Shown here piece by piece: positions 1-5,197 of a stretch of 7,061 bases of DNA. Numbering within the stretch: position 1 is the stretch's first letter; each line of letters starts with the position of its first letter. Where the stretch lies: positions 1 through 7,061 of the forward strand of contig NZ_CAJULS010000120.1 of NCBI RefSeq assembly GCF_910587525.1, in the 5' to 3' direction. The notes beneath the pieces are model-generated. The model did no database searches and was not told the origin of the DNA. It saw only the letters and a program-made list of their open reading frames with translations. Both the position numbers and the translations under genes were made by a program. Source of the stretch: an uncultured Oscillibacter sp. (GTDB taxonomy: Bacteria; Bacillota; Clostridia; Oscillospirales; Oscillospiraceae).

Positions 1-69
1 CTCCGCAGCGAGGGCAAGGAGTATGTGGTCCAGGACGGCGACATGATCTACTTCCGTTTCAATGTCTGA
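1..69 (+). CDS. ychF: YchF (Obg-like ATPase), C-terminal fragment
   Basis: This is the 3' end of a gene entering from the left; only 22 codons and a TGA stop are visible. The peptide ends EYVVQDGDMIYFRFNV, which closely matches the conserved C-terminus of the TGS domain of YchF, where the usual form is YVVQDGDVxxFRFNV. YchF is a cytosolic ribosome-associated P-loop NTPase of the Obg-related family that hydrolyses ATP. The nucleotide-binding G motifs lie outside the window, so activity cannot be judged here. The stop codon overlaps the start of the next small gene by 8 bases, so the two are probably co-transcribed and translationally coupled. The identification rests on a short but distinctive C-terminal signature. 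Confidence 0.85.
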   Translation, partial: LRSEGKEYVVQDGDMIYFRFNV

Positions 70-274
70 TATGACGGAGCTGGAACGCCTGGCGGCCTAT
101 GACCGCATGTACAAAGACCTCCTGCGGGAGCAGGCGGGTGTGCTGGAGAAGCTGGAGGCGCTGCGCAGCGCCGGAAAGCAGCGGGGCGCCACCTGCCAGC
201 AGCTGCTGGCCCAGAAGCTGACGCTCCAGAACCTTATCGGCAGGTTCGAGATCTACGGCATCAGGCCGGAATAG
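62..274 (+). CDS. Small coiled-coil protein of unknown function (70 aa)
   Basis: I do not recognise a named family. The 70-residue product is charged and strongly helical, with a heptad-like Leu/Ala pattern across about residues 5-60 (ELERLAAYDRMYKDLL, then LEKLEALRSAG and QQLLAQKLTLQNLIGRF). This suggests one or two amphipathic helices forming a short coiled coil. There is no signal peptide or membrane segment, so it is probably cytoplasmic. The ATG at 62 lies inside the last codons of ychF, giving an 8-base overlap in a different frame, which is typical of translational coupling. A second in-frame ATG at 71 is an alternative start just past the ychF stop. An intrinsic terminator begins 8 bases after the stop, so this is the last gene of the ychF transcript. 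Confidence 0.7.
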   Translation: MSDMTELERLAAYDRMYKDLLREQAGVLEKLEALRSAGKQRGATCQQLLAQKLTLQNLIGRFEIYGIRPE

Positions 275-281
275 ACGTAAG

Positions 282-318
282 AGGGGCGGACACCTGCGTG
301 TCCGCCCCTAAAATTTTT
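282..318 (+). terminator. Intrinsic terminator of the ychF transcript
   Basis: A perfect hairpin has arms AGGGGCGGACA (282-292) and TGTCCGCCCCT (299-309). One further C-G pair can form inside, leaving a CTGC tetraloop. It is followed by AAAA and a run of five T (314-318). This is a canonical Rho-independent terminator, and it separates the ychF unit from the sigma factor gene. Confidence 0.9.
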
Positions 319-327
319 CCTGACTCT

Positions 328-358
328 TGAAACAATTGGGGCCCTCCGGACGTATTAT
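328..358 (+). promoter_or_regulatory. Candidate ECF-type, autoregulated promoter
   Basis: TGAAAC (328-333) is followed after 17 bases by CGTATTAT (351-358). This matches the ECF sigma promoter pattern known from Bacillus SigW/SigX/SigM-type factors (TGAAAC, about 16-17 bases, CGTA or CGTC). It stands about 50 bases upstream of the sigma factor start, where an autoregulated promoter would be expected. Reading the same region as a housekeeping promoter (TTGAAA / TATTAT) would need a 20-base spacer, which is less plausible. The call rests on pattern only. Confidence 0.6.
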
Positions 359-407
359 CAGTGAAAGGCGCTTTTCAACCGAAATATTGATAAAAGGAGG
401 CATTGTT

Positions 408-944
408 ATGAAAGACCGGGAAGTTTTTCTCCGCAATGCCATGGAGGCCCACGGCGGGGCGGTGTACCGCCTGGCGCTGTGCCGCCTCCAGAACACGGCG
501 GACGCGGAGGATGTCTACCAGGACGTGTTCCTCCGCCTGCTGGGGGAGGAGGGCCGGGATTGGGACGGCGAGTATATGAAGGCCTGGCTCCTCCGGACAG
601 CGCTGAACCGCTGTGTGGATATCCAGCGGTTTCGCCTAAGGCGGACGGCGCTGTCCCTGGACGAGGTGCCGGAGCTGGCCCGCCCCGCCGATGACGAGGC
701 GGCGGAGCTCTGGCAGGCGGTGTCCCGCCTGCCGGAGGGGGAGCGGACGGCGGTGCATCTGCACTATGCCGAGGGCTACCGCACAGAGGAGATCGCCGCC
801 ATGCTGCATGTCCCGGCGGCCACGGTGCGCACCCGGCTCCGCCGGGCGAGAATGAGACTGAAGGACTTGTTAGGAGGTACGGACGATGAGCAGGAACAAG
901 TATCAGAATGTAGTAGAGAACATCTGCGTGCCCACAGGGCTTGA
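408..944 (+). CDS. ECF-type RNA polymerase sigma factor (sigma-70 family)
   Basis: This 178-residue protein has the two-domain ECF architecture. Region 2 spans about residues 10-77 and includes the core/-10 binding helix ADAEDVYQDVFLRLL. A short linker leads to region 4 at about residues 104-155, with LPEGERTAVHLHYAEGY and a helix-turn-helix TEEIAAMLHVPAATVRTRLRRAR. It would direct RNA polymerase to a small regulon, usually in response to an envelope or stress signal. The ATG at 408 is chosen because AAAGGAGG sits 8 bases upstream. The in-frame ATG at 327 has no such site and would place the candidate promoter inside the gene. The last 59 bases overlap the next gene, and the tail after residue 156 lies beyond the conserved domain. 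The membrane protein gene that follows is probably its anti-sigma factor. Confidence 0.92.
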   Translation: MKDREVFLRNAMEAHGGAVYRLALCRLQNTADAEDVYQDVFLRLLGEEGRDWDGEYMKAWLLRTALNRCVDIQRFRLRRTALSLDEVPELARPADDEAAELWQAVSRLPEGERTAVHLHYAEGYRTEEIAAMLHVPAATVRTRLRRARMRLKDLLGGTDDEQEQVSECSREHLRAHRA

Positions 945-1833
945 GGAGCGGGTGCTGTCCGCCGCCCGGCGGCAGGGAATGGAGGGCGCGGAGGCTGGCC
1001 CCAGACGTTTGGCAAAGGGACGGTTCCGCCCTGTGATGCGCGCCGCGGTCTGCGCTGTGTGCGCACTGGCATTGGTGCTGGGGAGCATACACCTGCGGGC
1101 TCCCGCCGCTCCCGTGGACGCTGCCCCGGAGGGCGGGAATCCGGCGAGCGTCCGGCGTGGGGAGGGCCCCCAGGTGTTCCCCTTGTCGCTGTCCTTCGGC
1201 CTGACGGCCTACGCCGCCGGAATTGAGGACGGATACCCCGCCCGGGAGGACGGCGCCATTGCCTTCTCCATAGGTGACGGGATGACCAACCCCGGGGAGG
1301 GGGACTTCACCGGCTGCCTCTTCCAGGTCACCGGGGAGGATATCGCCTCCGTGTCCCTCTCCATCGACCGGGGCGGGCTGTACCGCTACCGGCTGCTGGA
1401 GAACCTGACGGAGGAGGAGCTGGCCTACTACCGCGAGCACATGGGCACGCCGGAGCTGGCCACCGCCGCCATCAGCCAGACTGACGACGGCGTGTGGTAT
1501 ATGCCGGAGATGTCGGCTCTGGGGAGCAGCGTTCAGGAGGACTACGACCCCGACATCCGCTATGGCTTCTGGGTCGCCCCGGAGGAGATGGCCTGGAACA
1601 CGGGACTCGGCATCTCCACCGAGGCGCAGAGGGACGCCGACTACTTTGACGGCGCCGCCCTCACCGTCACCGCCGTGTTTGAAAACGGCGGGGAGAGCAC
1701 CCGGGTCTACCGCCTCCACAGCGGCAATCTGAAGGTGGAGTGGACGGAGGACAATGTGCTCACCGTCCTGCCGGAGCTGGCAGGGGAGGAAGACCTCTGG
1801 GTATACGGCATCTACGCCGTGCCGGAGGAATAA
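886..1833 (+). CDS. Membrane-anchored anti-sigma-factor-like protein
   Basis: The 315-residue protein has a short, basic, cytoplasmic N-terminus (residues 1-51). One hydrophobic segment follows at about residues 52-69 (RAAVCAVCALALVLGSIHL), then a large acidic domain predicted to lie outside the membrane. This is the topology of an ECF anti-sigma factor: the inside part binds the sigma factor and the outside part senses. The N-terminal part contains CVPTGLEERVLSAARR, resembling N-terminal helices of clostridial sigma-linked membrane proteins. There is no HxxxCxxC zinc anti-sigma motif, and I cannot assign a named Pfam domain to the outer part. AGGAGG at 872-877 gives good spacing to the ATG at 886, even though that start lies within the sigma gene (59-base overlap). 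Function is inferred mainly from gene order and topology. Confidence 0.75.
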   Translation: MSRNKYQNVVENICVPTGLEERVLSAARRQGMEGAEAGPRRLAKGRFRPVMRAAVCAVCALALVLGSIHLRAPAAPVDAAPEGGNPASVRRGEGPQVFPLSLSFGLTAYAAGIEDGYPAREDGAIAFSIGDGMTNPGEGDFTGCLFQVTGEDIASVSLSIDRGGLYRYRLLENLTEEELAYYREHMGTPELATAAISQTDDGVWYMPEMSALGSSVQEDYDPDIRYGFWVAPEEMAWNTGLGISTEAQRDADYFDGAALTVTAVFENGGESTRVYRLHSGNLKVEWTEDNVLTVLPELAGEEDLWVYGIYAVPEE

Positions 1834-1845
1834 GGAGCTTTTTCG

Positions 1846-1877
1846 GAGCGGACCGCCATTGGCGGCCCGCTCACTTT
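1846..1877 (+). terminator. Probable terminator after the sigma/anti-sigma unit
   Basis: Arms 1846-1857 and 1861-1872 form a 12-position GC-rich stem with one A/C mismatch (A1852 opposite C1866) and an ATT loop. It is followed only by a weak T stretch (ACTTTGT). It begins 12 bases after the anti-sigma stop. The hairpin is strong, but the poor T-tract lowers certainty. Confidence 0.6.
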
Positions 1878-1908
1878 GTCCTTCCGCAGCCCGGAACGCA
1901 AAAGAAGA

Positions 1909-1937
1909 TTGCAAATTATCCGCTGGTATGATACATT
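1909..1937 (+). promoter_or_regulatory. Candidate promoter for the thrH operon
   Basis: This AT-rich patch lies in an otherwise GC-rich region. TTGCAA (1909-1914), a 17-base spacer and TACATT (1932-1937) form one SigA-type reading. An overlapping alternative is an extended -10 element, TGGTATGAT (1924-1932), without a good -35. Either would start transcription about 65-75 bases before thrH. I see no riboswitch-like fold in the leader. Confidence 0.45.
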
Positions 1938-2010
1938 TATTATATAGCTGTTTTGGGAACACAGACAGCACGCAAGACACGGCGCAAGGCCGCGGAATGG
2001 GAGGAACAGC

Positions 2011-2610
2011 ATGAAGATTGTATGTTTGGACATGGAGGGCGTTCTGGTGCCCGAGATTTGGATCGCCTTCTCCGAGGCCAGCGGCATTCCGGAGCTGCGG
2101 CGTACCACCCGGGATGAGCCCGACTATGACAAGCTGATGAAATTCCGCCTGGGAATTTTAAAGGAGCACGGACTGGGCTTGAAGGAGATCCAGGCCACCA
2201 TTGCCAAAATTGACCCCCTGCCCGGCGCCAGGGAGTTTATGGACGAGCTGCGGACGCTGACCCAGGTCATCATCCTCAGCGATACCTTCGAGCAGTTCGC
2301 CAAGCCCCTGATGGAAAAGCTCAACTGGCCCACCATCTTCTGCAACTCTCTGGAGGCGGCGGAGAGCGGTGAGATCACAGGCTACAAAATGCGCTGCGAG
2401 AAGTCCAAGCTCACCACTGTCAAGGCCCTCCAGTCCATCGGCTATGACACCATCGCCGCCGGGGATAGCTTTAACGATTTGGGCATGATCCGGGCCAGCA
2501 AGGCCGGGTTCCTCTTCAAGAGCACGGAGCAGATCAAAAAGGACTACCCGGAGCTGCCCGCCTATGAGGAGTTTCCTGACCTGCTGAACGCCATCAAGGC
2601 GGCGCTCTGA
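2011..2610 (+). CDS. thrH: ThrH: phosphoserine phosphatase / homoserine phosphotransferase (HAD family)
   Basis: This 199-residue protein of the HAD superfamily has the N-terminal signature CLDMEGVLVPEIWIAF, almost identical to characterised Pseudomonas ThrH (CLDLEGVLVPEIWIAF). In ThrH the enzyme hydrolyses phosphoserine and can also transfer its phosphate to homoserine, linking serine and threonine metabolism. Visible motifs are motif I DMEGV with nucleophile Asp7 and Glu9 (the D-x-E form typical of ThrH rather than D-x-D), motif II ILSDT with Ser90, lysines at 131 and 133 as motif III candidates, and motif IV GDSFND (151-156). The cap region TTRDEPDYDKLMKFRLGIL is also characteristic. The length is normal for the family. 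GGGAGGAA precedes the ATG. It appears to lead an operon with the 44-residue membrane protein and DUF1015. It is cytosolic. Confidence 0.93.
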   Translation: MKIVCLDMEGVLVPEIWIAFSEASGIPELRRTTRDEPDYDKLMKFRLGILKEHGLGLKEIQATIAKIDPLPGAREFMDELRTLTQVIILSDTFEQFAKPLMEKLNWPTIFCNSLEAAESGEITGYKMRCEKSKLTTVKALQSIGYDTIAAGDSFNDLGMIRASKAGFLFKSTEQIKKDYPELPAYEEFPDLLNAIKAAL

Positions 2611-2627
2611 CCGGCGGAGAAGCAGCC

Positions 2628-2762
2628 ATGGAGTTTGTAAAGCTCTGCTGGGAGGTGTTCGAGGGGCCGCTGGCAATTCTGGCCGCCCCTGCCATCCCGC
2701 TGCTGCTCATCTGCTTTGCGGGGATTGCCATTATGACCATTCGGGAGTTTCAGAAAAAATAG
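2628..2762 (+). CDS. 44-residue single-span membrane protein
   Basis: A short open frame between thrH and the DUF1015 gene encodes 44 residues. An amphipathic N-terminus (MEFVKLCWEVFEGP) precedes a hydrophobic stretch at about residues 15-37 (LAILAAPAIPLLLICFAGIA and following), and the end is basic (IREFQKK). This looks like a single transmembrane helix with the C-terminus inside by the positive-inside rule. GGAGA at 2616-2620 lies 7 bases before the ATG. The gene starts 17 bases after the thrH stop and ends 18 bases before the next start, filling the gap almost exactly. I recognise no family. The good ribosome binding site, tight spacing and clean membrane segment favour a real gene over chance. 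It may anchor or modulate a neighbouring enzyme, but that is a guess. Confidence 0.6.
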   Translation: MEFVKLCWEVFEGPLAILAAPAIPLLLICFAGIAIMTIREFQKK

Positions 2763-2780
2763 GAGAAGAGGAGATGCGAC

Positions 2781-4055
2781 ATGAACGAGAAATTCAAGGC
2801 CCTGGGCTTCTATCCCGCCGACATCCTGCTGCCAAAGGACGCGGACATGACGAAGTGGGCCGTGGTGGCCTGCGACCAGTTCACCTCTCAGCCGGAGTAC
2901 TGGCAGGCGGTGGAGGAGACCGTGGGAGGCGCTTCCTCCACCCTGCGGCTGATTCTGCCGGAGGCGAAGCTGAACGACCCGGAGGTGGACAGCTGTATTG
3001 CCGGCATCAACGAATCCATGGGTGCGTATCTGGATCAGGGCGTCTTCAAGACGCTGCCGGAGTCTCTGATCTATATTGAGCGGACCCAGTCCGACGGCAG
3101 GGTCCGCCGGGGGCTTATCGGCATGGTGGATCTGGAGCAGTACGACTTCACCCCCGGCTCCGGAGCCCTGATCCGGGCCACCGAGGGCACGGTGCTCTCC
3201 CGCATCCCGCCCCGGGTGCGGGTCCGGCAGGACGCGCCCATCGAGCTGCCCCACGTGATGCTGCTGATCGACGATCCGGAGAGAACCGTCATTGAGCCCC
3301 TGGCCGGCGGGGACATGGAGAAGCTCTATGACTTTGACCTCCAGCAGGGCGGCGGCCATCTCACCGGCTGGCGGCTGGCGGCGGCCCAGACAGACGCCGT
3401 TGCGGATGCCCTGGCGGGCTTGTGCACGGAGGCGGAGATGGAGAAGAAGTACGGCATGAAGGGCGCGGCCCCCCTGCTGTTCGCCGTGGGCGACGGAAAC
3501 CACTCCCTGGCCACCGCCAAGCAGTGCTACGAGAACCTGAAAAAGGTCACGCCCGAGAGTGAGTGGGCCGCCCTCCCCGCCCGGTATGCCCTGGTGGAGG
3601 TGGTGAACAACCACGACGGAGCCCTGACCTTTGAGCCCATTCACCGCTGTGTCTTCGGCGTGGAGCCGGAAGCGCTGCTGGAGGCATTCAAGGCCTATTA
3701 CCCCGGTGCCTGCGAGGGCCGGGGGGAGGGCCACACCATCGCCTACACCTATGCCGGACACACCGGCTTTGTCACCGTGCCCCGGCCCAAAGTTCAGCTG
3801 GCGGTGGGCACCCTCCAGGCCTTTCTGGACGGCTATGTGAAGGACCACGGCGGCGAGATTGACTATATCCATGGAGATGAGGTCACCGATGAGCTGGGGA
3901 GCAAGCCCGGAAACATCGGCTTCAAGCTCCCCGCCATGGGCAAGGAGCAGCTGTTCAAGACCGTCATGGCTGACGGCGTGCTGCCGCGCAAGACCTTTTC
4001 CATGGGTCATGCCCAGGATAAGCGCTATTATGTGGAGGCCCGGAAGATCAAATAA
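2781..4055 (+). CDS. DUF1015 family protein (COG4198-like)
   Basis: The 424-residue soluble protein belongs to the DUF1015 family, which I believe has no settled biochemical function. Recognisable family features are the N-terminal PKDADMTKWAVVACDQFTSQPEYW, the central LLFAVGDGNHSLATAK (about 232-247), VVNNHDGALTFEPIHR (about 274-289), and the C-terminal LPRKTFSMGHAQDKRYYVEAR (401-421). The GDGNHS motif (237-242) resembles the DGHHR motif of ParB-fold proteins such as the free-serine kinases SerK and SbnI. From memory, family members often sit next to serA/serC serine-biosynthesis genes in Clostridia. Here the gene is downstream of the phosphoserine enzyme ThrH, which fits that theme. AGAGGAG at 2767-2773 precedes the ATG. 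Length is complete and there is no signal peptide. The family call is firm; a serine-related role is inference. Confidence 0.9.
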   Translation: MNEKFKALGFYPADILLPKDADMTKWAVVACDQFTSQPEYWQAVEETVGGASSTLRLILPEAKLNDPEVDSCIAGINESMGAYLDQGVFKTLPESLIYIERTQSDGRVRRGLIGMVDLEQYDFTPGSGALIRATEGTVLSRIPPRVRVRQDAPIELPHVMLLIDDPERTVIEPLAGGDMEKLYDFDLQQGGGHLTGWRLAAAQTDAVADALAGLCTEAEMEKKYGMKGAAPLLFAVGDGNHSLATAKQCYENLKKVTPESEWAALPARYALVEVVNNHDGALTFEPIHRCVFGVEPEALLEAFKAYYPGACEGRGEGHTIAYTYAGHTGFVTVPRPKVQLAVGTLQAFLDGYVKDHGGEIDYIHGDEVTDELGSKPGNIGFKLPAMGKEQLFKTVMADGVLPRKTFSMGHAQDKRYYVEARKIK

Positions 4056-4060
4056 TAGAA

Positions 4061-4097
4061 CGCCCCGCGCCGCCGGAAACGCGGCGCGGGGTGTCTT
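4061..4097 (+). terminator. Hairpin terminator after the DUF1015 gene
   Basis: A 13-pair stem has arms 4061-4073 and 4081-4093, including one G-T wobble (G4062/T4092). It encloses a 7-base loop and starts 5 bases after the DUF1015 stop. The following TCTT is a weak T-tract, so some read-through into ispE is possible. No separate clear promoter for ispE is visible. Confidence 0.65.
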
Positions 4098-4115
4098 ACA
4101 GAAAGAAGAGTTTAT

Positions 4116-4991
4116 ATGGAGGCCATAAAAAGACCCGCTCCGGCAAAAATCAACCTGGCTCTGGACATCTTGGGCCTCAGGCCGGACGGCTATCACGAGA
4201 TGCGGATGGTGATGCAGACCGTGTCCCTCTGCGACACGGTGACTCTGGCGGAGGGGGAGAAGGGCTTCTCCCTGGATACGGACGGAGATTTTCTCCCGGC
4301 AGGGGGGAAGACGCTGGAGCAGCGGGCGGTGGAGGCCTTTTTTCAGGAGCTGGGACGTCCTTGCCCGCCTCTGGCTGTCAGTTTGAAAAAGCAAATCCCG
4401 GCCTACGCTGGCCTTGGCGGCGGCAGTGCCGATGTGGCGGCGCTCCTGCGCCTTCTGCGGGAACGGTATGCCCCGGAGCTGCCCACAGAGGACTTGGAGC
4501 GGATTGGACTGACAGTGGGCAGCGACATGCCCTTCTGCGTCCGTGGGGGTACCGCTCTGGCGGAGGGCCGGGGGGAGGTCCTTTCGGACCTGCCGCCGCT
4601 GCCGCCATGCTGGATATTGTTATGTAAACCAGACTTTGACATCCCCACGGCAGAACTGTTCGCCAGAGTCCGGGGCCGGGTGTTCCAGAACCGCCCAGAT
4701 ATTGACGGTATGATGGGCGCCCTGGAGGCGGGCAGCCTGGAGGGGGTCGCCAAGCGGCTCTACAATGTGTTTGAAGAGGTCCTGCCGGAAGAGATGCGGC
4801 AGGAGGTCCAGGGGATCAAAACGGTGATGCTTCGCTGCGGGGCTATGGGCGCGGCCATGAGCGGCTCTGGCCCTGCGGTATTTGGCATTTTCCGGACAGG
4901 GGAGGAGGCCGCCCCGGCCCTGGAGTCGCTGCGGAAGTGGTATGTCCGGAGTTTCGCGGCCCAGCCGGTGAGCTGGCTGGACAATTTATAG
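4116..4991 (+). CDS. ispE: 4-diphosphocytidyl-2-C-methyl-D-erythritol kinase (IspE)
   Basis: This GHMP-family kinase of 291 residues performs the ATP-dependent 2-phosphorylation step of the MEP isoprenoid pathway in the cytosol. Diagnostic motifs are PAKINLALD near the N-terminus with catalytic Lys11, DGYHE (24-28), and the glycine-rich ATP loop GLGGGSAD (99-106). Also present are GSDMPF with catalytic Asp137 (135-140) and the third GHMP motif MSGSGPAVFGIF (248-259). All key residues are present and the length is normal, so the protein should be active. The Shine-Dalgarno before the ATG is weak (GAAAGAAGAG at 4101-4110, 5 bases away). It follows the DUF1015 hairpin closely and may depend on read-through. 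The order ispE then spoIIR, as here, is one I recall from other Clostridia. Confidence 0.96.
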   Translation: MEAIKRPAPAKINLALDILGLRPDGYHEMRMVMQTVSLCDTVTLAEGEKGFSLDTDGDFLPAGGKTLEQRAVEAFFQELGRPCPPLAVSLKKQIPAYAGLGGGSADVAALLRLLRERYAPELPTEDLERIGLTVGSDMPFCVRGGTALAEGRGEVLSDLPPLPPCWILLCKPDFDIPTAELFARVRGRVFQNRPDIDGMMGALEAGSLEGVAKRLYNVFEEVLPEEMRQEVQGIKTVMLRCGAMGAAMSGSGPAVFGIFRTGEEAAPALESLRKWYVRSFAAQPVSWLDNL

Positions 4992-4999
4992 TAAGGTAT

Positions 5000-5094
5000 A
5001 GTCAGCACACTTGAAAAGAATTATTCTGATTCTTTTCAACCTGGCGGCAGTAAAACTGCCGCCAGAGCCCGTATAAGCGGGCGTGTGTTTGATT
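5000..5094. other. Left cloverleaf unit of the palindromic repeat
   Basis: The closing stem pairs 5000-5010 with 5083-5094 (11 pairs including two G-T, one bulged T at 5090). Inside are three consecutive hairpins. Arm A has TTGAAAAGAAT (5011-5021) with ATTCTTTTCAA (5029-5039). Arm B has CTGGCGGCAG (5041-5050) with CTGCCGCCAG (5056-5065). Arm C has GCCCG (5067-5071) with CGGGC (5078-5082). Only C5040 and A5066 are left unpaired between arms. Confidence 0.7.
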
Positions 5095-5095
5095 C

Positions 5096-5188
5096 ATAGT
5101 TGAGGCACACGGGCAATGCCCGTCCAGCAGGGCTTCGCCCCGCTGGTTGAAAATCCGCAATTTGCGGATTTTCAAGTGCTTCAACTAT
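5096..5188. other. Right cloverleaf unit of the palindromic repeat
   Basis: The closing stem pairs 5096-5108 with 5176-5188 (13 pairs, one G-T). Three hairpins abut with no unpaired bases between them. Arm C' has ACGGGC (5109-5114) with GCCCGT (5118-5123). Arm B' has CCAGCAGGGC (5124-5133) with GCCCCGCTGG (5137-5146), one mismatch. Arm A' has TTGAAAATCCGCA (5147-5159) with TGCGGATTTTCAA (5163-5175), perfect over 13 bases. The arm order is the reverse of the left unit. Confidence 0.75.
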
Positions 5189-5197
5189 ATAAGACAA

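Larger units (their letters stand above)
4997..5189. repeat. Structured palindromic repeat: inverted dimer of two cloverleaf units
   Basis: This noncoding block fills most of the ispE-spoIIR gap. Its ends are imperfect inverted repeats: positions 4997-5017 match the reverse complement of 5169-5189 at 16 of 21 bases, sharing TATAGT outside and CACTTGAAAA inside. Between them lie six hairpins grouped in two units (5000-5094 and 5096-5188). Arm order in the second unit mirrors the first, so the whole is a head-to-head dimer. TAAG occurs at 4992-4995 and again at 5190-5193, a possible 4-base target duplication (weak, AT-rich). No transposase gene is visible. The form resembles a MITE or BIME/REP-type non-autonomous element, probably multicopy in the genome, but copy number cannot be seen here. 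I cannot assign it to a named family. Confidence 0.75.

Noticed and set aside
327..407. A 27-residue N-terminal extension of the sigma factor starting at ATG 327
   Set aside because: It has no ribosome binding site, it would contain the candidate promoter, and the extension matches nothing in ECF factors. AAAGGAGG before 408 decides the start.
406..1980. A 524-codon open frame on the minus strand opposite the sigma and anti-sigma genes
   Set aside because: Its sequence is rich in Pro, Gly, Ala and Arg runs with no recognisable domain, and it lies antisense to two well-supported genes. GC-rich third positions commonly leave such empty antisense frames open.
1834..2010. A riboswitch or T-box upstream of thrH
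   Set aside because: Only the terminator hairpin of the previous unit and a promoter-like patch are visible. I see no T-box sequence or conserved aptamer core in the short leader.
2562..4394. A 610-codon open frame on the minus strand opposite the DUF1015 gene
   Set aside because: It is fully antisense to a conserved protein and the start of ispE, with low-complexity His/Gly/Leu-rich content and no domain. It is a frame shadow despite its length.
5096..5188. The right cloverleaf as a tRNA gene
   Set aside because: The overall shape is tRNA-like, but there is no T-loop GTTCAAAT-type sequence, no 7-base anticodon loop (loops are 3 bases), and stem lengths do not fit.
4997..5189. The repeat block as a CRISPR array
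   Set aside because: There are no regularly spaced identical direct repeats or spacers; all similarity is inverted and organised as hairpins.
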